From: CAZJNX01 sp964547415
GTDB taxonomy: Bacteria; Pseudomonadota; Alphaproteobacteria; Rhizobiales; Amorphaceae
Assembly (NCBI GenBank): GCA_964547415.1
Contig: CAZJNX010000272.1
Location: 1-5,585, forward strand
Direction of reading: 5' to 3'
Length of the DNA: 5,585 nt
Shown: in pieces, positions 1-5,468 of the stretch
Layout: the number at the start of each line of letters is the position of its first letter
Position numbering within the stretch: position 1 is the first letter of the stretch
The notes under the pieces: model-generated
Seen by the model: only the letters and a program-made list of their open reading frames with translations
Told to the model about the DNA's origin: nothing
Database searches by the model: none
Translations under genes and position numbers: made by a program

Positions 1-1133
1 GGCGGCGCGTTCCCTACATCTGGATGGGCACGCTCCTCCAGTTCGGCGGCTTCGCCATCATGCCCTTCGCCCTCCTCCTGCTCGCCGAGGGCGGCAACGG
101 TCCGCAGTGGACCGGCGAGGTGGCGGCGATGGTCGCCTTCTTCATGGTGGGCGCCGGCCTTCACACCACGCAGACGGCGGGCCTCGCGCTTGCCACCGAC
201 ATCGCGCCGGCCGAAAAGCGCCCGCAGGTGGTCGCCCTCCTCTACGTGATGCTGCTCGTGGGCATGCTGATCTCGGCCCTCGTGTTCGGCACGCTCCTGC
301 GCGACTACACGCCCCTCGTGCTCATCCAGGTGGTCCAGGGGGCGGCCGTCATCACCGCGGTCCTCAACCTGGTGGCGCTGTGGAAGCAGGAGGCGCGCCA
401 GCCCCACCTCACCGCCCACGGCCGGCCCGTGAAGAGCTTCTCCGAGGCCTGGGCCGAATTCCGCTCCGACAAGCGGACGGGGCGACTTCTCGTCGCGGTC
501 GGGCTCGGAACGGCCGGCTTTTCCATGCAGGACGTCCTCCTCGAGCCCTATGGCGGGGAGATCCTGCAGCTGTCGGTCTCCGCGACGACGGCGCTGACGG
601 CGATCCTGGCGGCAGGGACCCTCACGGGCCTCGCGCTCGCCGCCCGCTCCCTCGCCCGCGGCTGGGAGACGCACCGACTCGCAGGCCTCGGCTGCGTGAT
701 CGGCGTGTTCGCCTTCGCCGCCGTCATCTTCGCCGACCCGCTGCAGTCCGCGACGCTCTTCCGGATCGGCACCTTCCTGATCGGCTTCGGGGGCGGGCTG
801 TTCTCCGTCGGGATGCTCCTGTCGGCCATGTCGCTCGCCTCGGACAAGGCGAAGGGCCTCGCGCTCGGCGCCTGGGGCGCGGTGCAGGCCACCGCCATGG
901 GCGGCGGCATCGCGATCGGCGGGTTTTTGCGCGATGTCATGGCGCACCTCGCCGTGGCGGGTGAGCTTGGCCCCGCGCTGACCTCCCCGGCGGTCGGCTA
1001 CAGCGCCGTGTACCACCTGGAGATCCTCCTCCTGTTCGCCACCCTCGTCGCCATCGGACCGCTGGTTTCCTCGCGGGCCACACGGCGCGTCGACGAAAGA
1101 CCGAAGTTCGGCCTGGCCGAGATGCCGGGCTGA
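1..1133 (+). CDS. lhaA: LhaA / PucC-family light-harvesting complex assembly protein (3' part, N-terminus missing)
   Basis: The reading frame is open from base 3 and gives 376 residues to the TGA at 1131-1133. The start lies upstream of the window; the family is usually about 470-480 residues, so roughly 100 are missing. LhaA is an inner-membrane protein of the major-facilitator-like PucC/BCD family that supports assembly of the LH1 antenna, probably by handling bacteriochlorophyll or LH1 polypeptides. Visible family hallmarks, in fragment numbering, are RRVPYIWMGTLLQFGG at 1-16, HTTQTAGLALATD at 54-66, MQDVLLEPYGGEIL at 175-188, the glycine-rich GAWGAVQATAMGGGIAIGG at 289-307, and the C-terminal FGLAEMPG. 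About eight or nine hydrophobic segments alternate with basic loops. It sits 25 bases before puhA, its usual place downstream of bch genes. Bch2/PucC paralogues share these motifs, but the position next to puhA favours LhaA. Confidence 0.93.
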   Translation, partial: RRVPYIWMGTLLQFGGFAIMPFALLLLAEGGNGPQWTGEVAAMVAFFMVGAGLHTTQTAGLALATDIAPAEKRPQVVALLYVMLLVGMLISALVFGTLLRDYTPLVLIQVVQGAAVITAVLNLVALWKQEARQPHLTAHGRPVKSFSEAWAEFRSDKRTGRLLVAVGLGTAGFSMQDVLLEPYGGEILQLSVSATTALTAILAAGTLTGLALAARSLARGWETHRLAGLGCVIGVFAFAAVIFADPLQSATLFRIGTFLIGFGGGLFSVGMLLSAMSLASDKAKGLALGAWGAVQATAMGGGIAIGGFLRDVMAHLAVAGELGPALTSPAVGYSAVYHLEILLLFATLVAIGPLVSSRATRRVDERPKFGLAEMPG

Positions 1134-1145
1134 GCAACTCCAGCC

Positions 1146-1153
1146 AAGGAGAG
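1146..1153 (+). promoter_or_regulatory. Ribosome binding site of puhA
   Basis: AAGGAGAG lies 5 bases before the GTG at 1159. It supports the GTG as the true puhA start, because the family N-terminus begins right there and no ATG occurs nearby in frame. Confidence 0.8.
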
Positions 1154-1158
1154 AAAAC

Positions 1159-1959
1159 GTGGAAGCCATAGGCCAACTGACAGAGGGCATCGACGTCGCC
1201 CAGGTCGTCCTCTACACCTTCTGGGTGTTCTTCGCGGGCCTCGTGTTCTATCTGCGCCGGGAAGACCGTCGCGAGGGCTTCCCCCTCGTCAACGACGTGA
1301 CCGGCAAGATCGAGGACCCGGGCGTCGTCTGGCTCGCCGAGCCCAAGGCGTTCAAGATGGTGGACGGCTCGGTGCACTACGCGCCCGACCCCTCCCGCGC
1401 CGACACCCGGGCGATCGCCGCCGAGCCCATCGGCCCCTACCCGGGCGCGCCGCTGACGCCGACGGGCGATCCCATGAAGGACGGCGTGGGCCCGGCCGCC
1501 TGGGCCGAGCGGGCCGACAAGCCCGACCTCACCTACGACGGCCGGCCGAAGATCGTGCCGATGCGCGAGGACAACGAGTTCTCCATCGCCGACGGCGATC
1601 CGGACCCCCGCGGCTTCGACGTGGTGGGCGCGGACGGCCTCATCGCGGGCGTCGTCTCCGACGTCTGGGTGGACCGCTCGGAGTTCATGATCCGCTACCT
1701 CGAGGTGGAGTTCCTCGCCCCCGAGAGCACGCCCGAACAGCCGGTCACCCGCCGCGTCCTGTTCCCGATGAACTTCGCGACCGTGGACGGCAAGCGGCAG
1801 CAGGTGACGACCTTCGCGCTCCTGTCCACCGACTTCAAGAACATCCCCGTCACCAAGGAGGGAACGACCGTGACGCTCCTCGAGGAGGACAAGGTCATGG
1901 CGTACTTCTCCGGCGGGACCCTCTACGCCATCCCCTCGCGCACGGAGCCCCTGCTATGA
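1159..1959 (+). CDS. puhA: Photosynthetic reaction centre H subunit
   Basis: This 266-residue protein caps the cytoplasmic side of the L-M reaction-centre core, stabilises it and conducts protons to the secondary quinone QB. A single membrane helix lies at about residues 13-32 (VAQVVLYTFWVFFAGLVFYL), followed by the family signature YLRREDRREGFPL. The large cytoplasmic domain carries PTGDPMKDGVGPAAW (101-115), KIVPMR (131-136), the DVWVDRSE stretch (168-175) and EEDKVMAYFSGGTLYAIP (242-259). D172 and E175 correspond to Asp-H170 and Glu-H173 of the Rhodobacter sphaeroides proton path. The sites matching His-H126 and His-H128 are D127 and R129. Residues about 186-197 form a loop longer than in Rhodobacter. 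The start is GTG with a good ribosome site. The stop overlaps the puhB start (ATGA), so the two are probably translationally coupled. The sequence is closest to the Blastochloris type as I remember it. Confidence 0.97.
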   Translation: MEAIGQLTEGIDVAQVVLYTFWVFFAGLVFYLRREDRREGFPLVNDVTGKIEDPGVVWLAEPKAFKMVDGSVHYAPDPSRADTRAIAAEPIGPYPGAPLTPTGDPMKDGVGPAAWAERADKPDLTYDGRPKIVPMREDNEFSIADGDPDPRGFDVVGADGLIAGVVSDVWVDRSEFMIRYLEVEFLAPESTPEQPVTRRVLFPMNFATVDGKRQQVTTFALLSTDFKNIPVTKEGTTVTLLEEDKVMAYFSGGTLYAIPSRTEPLL

Positions 1960-2660
1960 CGGTGCGGCAGGAAGACGACGACCACTTCGAGCCGATCCCC
2001 GGCCTGCCGGAGGAGCTGCCCGAGGGCGAGCGCATCCTTTGGCAGGGGGCGCCGAGCTGGAAGGCGATCGCGATCGACGTGTTCCACGTGCGCGCGGTGG
2101 CGATCTACTCGGGCCTGATGCTGGCCTGGCACTTCGCCTCGCTCCTGTACGACGGGGCGGGCCTCGTGGCCGCGCTCACGTCGGTGGCGATCTTCCTGCC
2201 GCTTCCCCTCGTCGCGATCGGGATGCTCCTCCTGTTCGCGAAGATGACGGCGGGGACGACGCTCTACACCATCACCACGAAGCGCGTGGTCCTCAGGATC
2301 GGGATCGTGCTGACGCTCACCGTCAACATCCCGTTCCGGATCGTGCAGGCGGCGGCCAAGCGGCCCTCCTACTTCGGCACCACCGGGATCGCCATGCAGA
2401 TCTCCGGCCCCGGACGGGTGTCCTACCTGCACCTGTGGCCCCATGCCCGGCCCTGGAAGCTGTCCGATCCCGAGCCCATGATGCGGGCCCTCCCGGACGG
2501 GGAGCGGGCGGCGGAGATCCTCGCCCGGGCGCTCGCGGCGGACCTCGCCGAGCGGGCCGGCGAGACGGGCGACGCGGTGCCCTCCGCGCCCGTGCGGGTG
2601 CGGCCGAAGACGGCGGGCGGCCACGGCGCCACCGGCCACCCCGTCGGCGCCACGGGCTGA
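1956..2660 (+). CDS. puhB: Photosynthetic complex assembly protein PuhB
   Basis: PuhB is an inner-membrane factor needed for efficient reaction-centre assembly; in Rhodobacter capsulatus its loss lowers RC and LH1 levels. The 234-residue product has an acidic N-terminus, then LPEGERILWQGAPSWK (21-36), a typical entry into a bacterial PH-like (bPH2) domain. Two hydrophobic segments follow at about 46-64 and 68-96, then TTLYTITTKRVVLRIG (101-116) and IPFRIVQAAAKRPS (125-138), characteristic of the PH-like fold. LPDGERAAEILARAL (179-193) completes the conserved part. Residues about 205-234 are a Gly/Ala/Pro-rich tail that seems longer than in the roughly 215-residue homologues I recall. The ATG overlaps the puhA stop by 4 bases, and GGAG at 1944-1947 serves as ribosome site. 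It lies between puhA and puhC as in other proteobacterial clusters. Confidence 0.93.
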   Translation: MTVRQEDDDHFEPIPGLPEELPEGERILWQGAPSWKAIAIDVFHVRAVAIYSGLMLAWHFASLLYDGAGLVAALTSVAIFLPLPLVAIGMLLLFAKMTAGTTLYTITTKRVVLRIGIVLTLTVNIPFRIVQAAAKRPSYFGTTGIAMQISGPGRVSYLHLWPHARPWKLSDPEPMMRALPDGERAAEILARALAADLAERAGETGDAVPSAPVRVRPKTAGGHGATGHPVGATG

Positions 2661-2672
2661 CGGGCCGACGAC

Positions 2673-2690
2673 AAGGAAGGGAGAGGAGAG
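2673..2690 (+). promoter_or_regulatory. Purine-rich double ribosome-binding region of puhC
   Basis: The puhB-puhC gap holds AAGGAAGG (2673-2680) followed by AGGAGAG (2684-2690). The second element is 5 bases (from AGGAG) before the ATG at 2694 and is the likely working Shine-Dalgarno site. The strong site fits independent initiation, since puhC does not overlap puhB. Confidence 0.65.
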
Positions 2691-2693
2691 ACG

Positions 2694-3200
2694 ATGAGCG
2701 ACGTTCACGCCGACCACGGGAGGCTCGCCCGGTCCCACCTCAAGGACCCCTCGGTGCCGCGGCCGGTCCTGATCGCGATCGGGTGTCTCCTGGCGACCGT
2801 GATGGTCACGGTCGCCGCCGTCCGCGGCTTCGGCCTCGTCGACACGAACAAGGCCTACGCCTCGATCGCCGTGGAGCCGGTCCGCGCGGCCGTCTCCCTC
2901 ACCTTGCACGACCGGGAGGACGGGGCGGTGGTCGCGGTGAACGCGGCCACGGGCAACGTCCAGGCGGTGGTGGAGCCGGAGACCGGCGGCTTCGTGCGCG
3001 GTGTCCTGCGCGGGCTCATGCGCGCCCGCCGCGCCGAGGGCATCGGCCCCGCCGAGCCGTTCCGCCTCGTCCTGCAGGAGGACGGCGACTTCTACCTGCA
3101 GGACGCCACCACCAGGACCGCCATCGACGTCCGGGCCTTCGGCCCCACCAACATCGGCTCTTTCGCCATCATGCTGCCTCGGGAGGGGGTGAACCAGTGA
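2694..3200 (+). CDS. puhC: Photosynthetic complex assembly protein PuhC
   Basis: PuhC is a small membrane-anchored protein required for normal RC-LH1 organisation in Rhodobacter and Rubrivivax. The 168-residue product has a hydrophilic cytoplasmic N-terminus containing KDPSVPRP (17-24). One membrane helix follows at about 24-44, then a domain probably facing the periplasm. Family-like stretches are REDGAVVAVNAATG (74-87), the GGFVRGVLRGLMRARR segment (98-113), EPFRLVLQEDGDFYLQD (121-137) and AFGPTNIGSFAIMLP (148-162). Length matches the family (about 160 residues), and the place between puhB and the acsF unit is the usual one. The TGA stop overlaps the GTG of the next gene. The mechanism of PuhC is not known in detail; the call rests on motif memory plus gene order. 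Confidence 0.92.
   Translation: MSDVHADHGRLARSHLKDPSVPRPVLIAIGCLLATVMVTVAAVRGFGLVDTNKAYASIAVEPVRAAVSLTLHDREDGAVVAVNAATGNVQAVVEPETGGFVRGVLRGLMRARRAEGIGPAEPFRLVLQEDGDFYLQDATTRTAIDVRAFGPTNIGSFAIMLPREGVNQ
3182..3189 (+). promoter_or_regulatory. Ribosome binding site supporting the GTG start of bciE
   Basis: GGAGGGGG lies at the very end of puhC, 7 bases before the GTG at 3197. It is the main sequence evidence for starting the small gene there, since no other in-frame start with a ribosome site gives a protein of similar length. Confidence 0.65.
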
Positions 3201-3499
3201 TCAGCCAGATCGTCTCGCGCCACTCGTTCGACGTGCCCTGCACGGTCGAGGTGGAGCACAGCTTCGAGAGCCTGCACGCCCACGTGGAGCTCGACGGGGA
3301 CGTGATCGTGAACCCGGGCGACCGGGTGAAGGTCCACGGCGCACTCATCGAGGTGCCCTACGGCGAGCGCATGACCTTCCGCCGCCACGCCACGGTGACC
3401 CGCGCGTCCGGCATCGAGCGGCTGTGGACGCGCCTCACCGGCGACCTCGAGTTCATGGAACTGTGCGAATTCTCGTTCTCTGAAAGGACCGCGCTGTGA
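3197..3499 (+). CDS. bciE: Small protein between puhC and acsF, probable cyclase subunit BciE
   Basis: A 100-residue soluble protein starts at GTG 3197 (MISQIVSRHSFDVP...). It overlaps the puhC stop by 4 bases, and its own stop overlaps the acsF GTG by 4 bases, so puhC, bciE and acsF look translationally coupled. It has no signal peptide or membrane segment. Visible features are alternating strand-like segments (CTVEVEHSFESLHAHVELDG at 15-34), a PGDRVKVHG turn (40-48), and the C-terminal stretch GDLEFMELCEFSFSERTAL. Cysteines are at 15 and 90. From known biology, alphaproteobacterial AcsF needs an extra subunit, BciE, described in Rhodobacter sphaeroides and, as I recall, encoded directly upstream of acsF. 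Position, size and coupling fit that role. I cannot confirm homology without an alignment; the alternative is an unnamed conserved puh-operon protein. The same frame stays open far upstream, but that part is only a shadow of puhB and puhC. Confidence 0.8.
   Translation: MISQIVSRHSFDVPCTVEVEHSFESLHAHVELDGDVIVNPGDRVKVHGALIEVPYGERMTFRRHATVTRASGIERLWTRLTGDLEFMELCEFSFSERTAL
3483..3488 (+). promoter_or_regulatory. Ribosome binding site of acsF
   Basis: AAAGGA, within the last codons of bciE, lies 7 bases before the GTG at 3496. It supports that overlapping GTG as the acsF start over the downstream in-frame ATG at 3589. Confidence 0.6.
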
Positions 3500-4593
3500 A
3501 CGCTCCCATCAAGCACCCCACCACCTCGAAAGGTCGCGCGGTCGAGCGCGAGATCAACGAGACGACCCGCGCCGCGCAGGAGACGACGATGCTGTCTCCG
3601 CGCTTCTACACCACCGACTTCGACGAGCTCGACAAGCTCGACGTGTCCCCGGTGCGGGAAGACTGGGACGAGCTCATCGCCGAGATGCGGGCCGACCCCA
3701 ACAAGGGCCACTTCAAGAAGAACGAGCTCTGGGACCAGATCGACCTTGACGCCCTCCCTGAGGAGCTGCGCAAGGAGTTCGTCGACTTTCTCGTCTCCTC
3801 CCTGACGGCAGAGTTTTCCGGCTGCGTGCTCTACAAGGAGATGAAGAAGCGCGGCACCAACAAGGACATCTGCGAGCTGTTCTCCTACATGAGCCGCGAC
3901 GAGGCTCGCCATGCCGGCTTCATCAACGATGCGCTCAAGGAGTTCGACATCGCGGTCAACCTCGGCTTCCTAACCAAGGAAAAGAGCTACACCTACTTCA
4001 AGCCGAAATTCATCTACTATGCGACGTACTTGTCCGAGAAGATCGGCTATGCGCGCTACATCACCATCTTCCGCCACCTGGAGCGGAACCCCGACCGGCG
4101 GTTCCACCCGATCTTCAAGTGGTTCGAGCAGTGGTGCAACGACGAGTTCCGCCACGGCGAGGCCTTCGCCCTGCTGATGCGCGCCAACCCGCAGACGCTG
4201 AAGGGCGGCAACAAGCTGTGGATCCGCTTCTTCCAGCTCGCCGTCTACGCCACGATGTACGTGCGCGACCACGCCCGGCCGGCCTTCCACGAGGCGCTCG
4301 GGGTGGACATCGAGTGGTACGACTACGAGGTGTTCCGCATCACCAAGGAGATCTCGAAGCAGACCTTCCCGGTGCTGCTCGACATCGACAACCCGAAGTT
4401 CCGCGCCGGCCTCGTCCGCCTCAACGAGCTCGCCTGCGCCATGGACGCGTGCGACGCGAAGGGCGGCCTCCTCGCGAAGGCGAAGAAGCTCGGCCTCCGG
4501 GCCCAGGCGGCGGCCACCTTCGCCCGGCTCTACATGCTGCCGGTGGAGAAGAACGAGCTGCCCGAGCGCATCCGCCTGTCGCCGGCCTGGTGA
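3496..4593 (+). CDS. acsF: Magnesium-protoporphyrin IX monomethyl ester (oxidative) cyclase, AcsF
   Basis: AcsF is the di-iron subunit of the aerobic cyclase (EC 1.14.13.81). It uses O2 and reductant to close the isocyclic fifth ring, turning Mg-protoporphyrin IX monomethyl ester into divinyl protochlorophyllide. The 365-residue length is normal for the family. The N-terminal conserved stretch is MLSPRFYTTDFDELDKLDV (32-50). The di-iron ligand motifs are visible: E106 within LTAEFSGCVLYKE, DEARH at 135-139, E181 within YLSEKIGYARY, and DEFRH at 216-220. The C-terminus LPERIRLSPAW is also familiar. The GTG start overlaps the stop of the probable BciE gene, which places both cyclase subunits in one coupled unit. 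The window shows no anaerobic bchE, so at least here bacteriochlorophyll synthesis depends on oxygen. About residues 95-175 use slightly more A/T-ending codons than the neighbours. Confidence 0.97.
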   Translation: MNAPIKHPTTSKGRAVEREINETTRAAQETTMLSPRFYTTDFDELDKLDVSPVREDWDELIAEMRADPNKGHFKKNELWDQIDLDALPEELRKEFVDFLVSSLTAEFSGCVLYKEMKKRGTNKDICELFSYMSRDEARHAGFINDALKEFDIAVNLGFLTKEKSYTYFKPKFIYYATYLSEKIGYARYITIFRHLERNPDRRFHPIFKWFEQWCNDEFRHGEAFALLMRANPQTLKGGNKLWIRFFQLAVYATMYVRDHARPAFHEALGVDIEWYDYEVFRITKEISKQTFPVLLDIDNPKFRAGLVRLNELACAMDACDAKGGLLAKAKKLGLRAQAAATFARLYMLPVEKNELPERIRLSPAW

Positions 4594-4616
4594 GTCGGAC
4601 TGGATCGAAGGCGTCG

Positions 4617-4624
4617 AAGGAGGA
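4617..4624 (+). promoter_or_regulatory. Strong ribosome binding site of puhE
   Basis: AAGGAGGA is a near-perfect Shine-Dalgarno match 9 bases before the GTG at 4634. It fixes the puhE start at GTG in the 40-base acsF-puhE gap. No terminator-like hairpin is visible in that gap, so read-through from acsF is expected. Confidence 0.8.
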
Positions 4625-4633
4625 ACCGGGACC

Positions 4634-5443
4634 GTGACCGCGATCGTGCTGGCAGGCTTCACCTCGGTGTTCGTTTGGTGGTTCGCGACGGGGGCGATCC
4701 TCCTCCTCAACGGGCTGCCGCGGCGCACCTACCCGGTGACGCTCGCCTACTTCACCGTGGTCGCGGTGGCCGCTGGCTGGAGCCTCGTCCTCCTCCAGGA
4801 TGTCACGACCCCGGCGGGCGCCTATCTGGGCTTCATGGCCGGCATCGTCCTGTGGGGCTGGCACGAGTTCGCCTTCCTCACCGGCATGCTCGCCGGGCCG
4901 CGGCGCACCCCCTGCCCCGAGGGGGCGACAGGGTGGCGCCGGGTGCGCTATGCGACCGAGGCCATCCTGTGGCACGAGCTCGCCATCGTGGCGACGGTGA
5001 TCGCGATCGCCGCCGTCACGTGGGGGGCGGCCAACCAGGTGGGCCTCGCGACATTCGTGACCCTTTGGGTGATGCGCATGAGCGCTAAATTGACTGTGTT
5101 CCTCGGGGCGAGGAACCTCGCGGAGGAGTTCCTCCCGGGCCACCTCGCCTACATCGCGAGCTATTTCCGCCGCGCGCCCATGAACCCGCTGTTCCCCTTT
5201 TCGGTGCTGATCGGGACGCTGGCGGTGGCGTTCGTCTTCCGGGGCGCGTTCGACCCGGCGGCGAGCCCGTTCGAGGTGGCCGGCCTCGTCCTCGTGGGGA
5301 CGATGCTGGCGCTCGCGGTGCTGGAGCACTGGTTTCTCGTGGTCCCCTTCGAGGCGACCCGTCTTTGGCAATGGGGCTTGATCTCGCGCAAGGCAGCGAC
5401 AACCCGGAACGATGACACTGTCACGAAGGGCGCCGCGACCTGA
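4634..5443 (+). CDS. puhE: Photosynthetic complex assembly protein PuhE (DUF3623 family)
   Basis: PuhE is a polytopic inner-membrane protein, known as 'putative photosynthetic complex assembly protein 2'. In Rhodobacter capsulatus it influences RC-LH1 assembly and bacteriochlorophyll production. The 269-residue product has about seven hydrophobic segments, near residues 5-27, 34-54, 62-86, 109-130, 136-155, 187-204 and 214-237. Conserved-looking patches are LWGWHEFAFLTGMLAGPRR (73-91), CPEG (94-97), YATEAILWHELAI (106-118), KLTVFLGARNLAEEFLPGHL (152-171) and the SYFRRAPMNPLFPFSV stretch (176-191). Several His, Arg and Glu residues lie in or near the membrane, which could suit tetrapyrrole contact, but that is inference. 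The start is GTG with a strong ribosome site. Codons 151-154 and the 3' end have unusual codon choice or regulatory-looking motifs. It lies between acsF and hemA, the standard alphaproteobacterial order. Confidence 0.92.
   Translation: MTAIVLAGFTSVFVWWFATGAILLLNGLPRRTYPVTLAYFTVVAVAAGWSLVLLQDVTTPAGAYLGFMAGIVLWGWHEFAFLTGMLAGPRRTPCPEGATGWRRVRYATEAILWHELAIVATVIAIAAVTWGAANQVGLATFVTLWVMRMSAKLTVFLGARNLAEEFLPGHLAYIASYFRRAPMNPLFPFSVLIGTLAVAFVFRGAFDPAASPFEVAGLVLVGTMLALAVLEHWFLVVPFEATRLWQWGLISRKAATTRNDDTVTKGAAT
5378..5391 (+). promoter_or_regulatory. Putative FixK/FNR-type box for hemA
   Basis: TTGATCTCGCGCAA matches the rhizobial FixK2 consensus TTG(A/C)-N6-(T/G)CAA exactly. It lies inside puhE codons 249-253, with its right edge 77 bases before the hemA ATG. 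A class II arrangement (centre at -41.5) would put the transcription start near 5426 and give a short leader of about 43 bases. The -10 position would be near 5414-5419 (GACACT, a weak match). FixK/FNR control of hemA is known in Bradyrhizobium, Rhodopseudomonas and Rhodobacter. The call is by pattern only. Confidence 0.5.
5413..5423 (+). repeat. Short perfect inverted repeat TGACA-C-TGTCA before hemA
   Basis: Two 5-base arms flank one central base, near the end of puhE and 45 bases before the hemA start. It overlaps the -10 region predicted from the upstream FixK-like box, so it could be an operator half-site pair. The one-base spacer rules out a stable hairpin. The arms face the opposite way to the PpsR motif TGT-N12-ACA, so no known regulator is proposed. 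Confidence 0.3.
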
Positions 5444-5453
5444 GGACACCGCC

Positions 5454-5460
5454 GGAGGAA
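5454..5460 (+). promoter_or_regulatory. Ribosome binding site of hemA
   Basis: GGAGGAA lies 8 bases before the ATG at 5469, in the 25-base puhE-hemA gap. It fixes the hemA start. The AT-rich spacer TTTCCAAA should leave the site unstructured. Confidence 0.8.
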
Positions 5461-5468
5461 TTTCCAAA

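Noticed and set aside
1101..1111. CCGAAGTTCGG palindrome near the end of lhaA, considered as a terminator or operator
   Set aside because: The single-base centre cannot form a hairpin loop, no T-run follows, and it encodes the conserved C-terminal PKFG of LhaA.
1923..2909. 328-codon open frame on the - strand opposite puhB and the puhC start
   Set aside because: The composition is low-complexity Arg/Gly/Asp/His, with no recognisable motif, and it lies wholly antisense to real genes. It is explained by codon bias.
2039..3196. Long open + frame through puhB and puhC upstream of the small bciE gene
   Set aside because: Its translation is an Arg/Gly/Pro/Ala/His-rich shadow typical of the off-frame in GC-rich genes, while puhB and puhC are well supported in their own frames. 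Only the part from GTG 3197 looks like protein.
3593..3610. TGT-N12-ACA match to the PpsR/CrtJ motif
   Set aside because: It lies about 100 bases inside acsF, in codons for the strongly conserved LSPRFYT stretch. A single copy with no nearby promoter is best explained by the protein sequence.
4594..4633. acsF-puhE gap considered for a terminator or promoter
   Set aside because: It contains only a strong ribosome site; no stem-loop with a T-run and no -35/-10 pair is visible.
3970..5467. Long - strand open frames opposite acsF and puhE
   Set aside because: They are shadow frames of GC3-biased genes, rich in Arg, Glu, His and Pro, without plausible domains.
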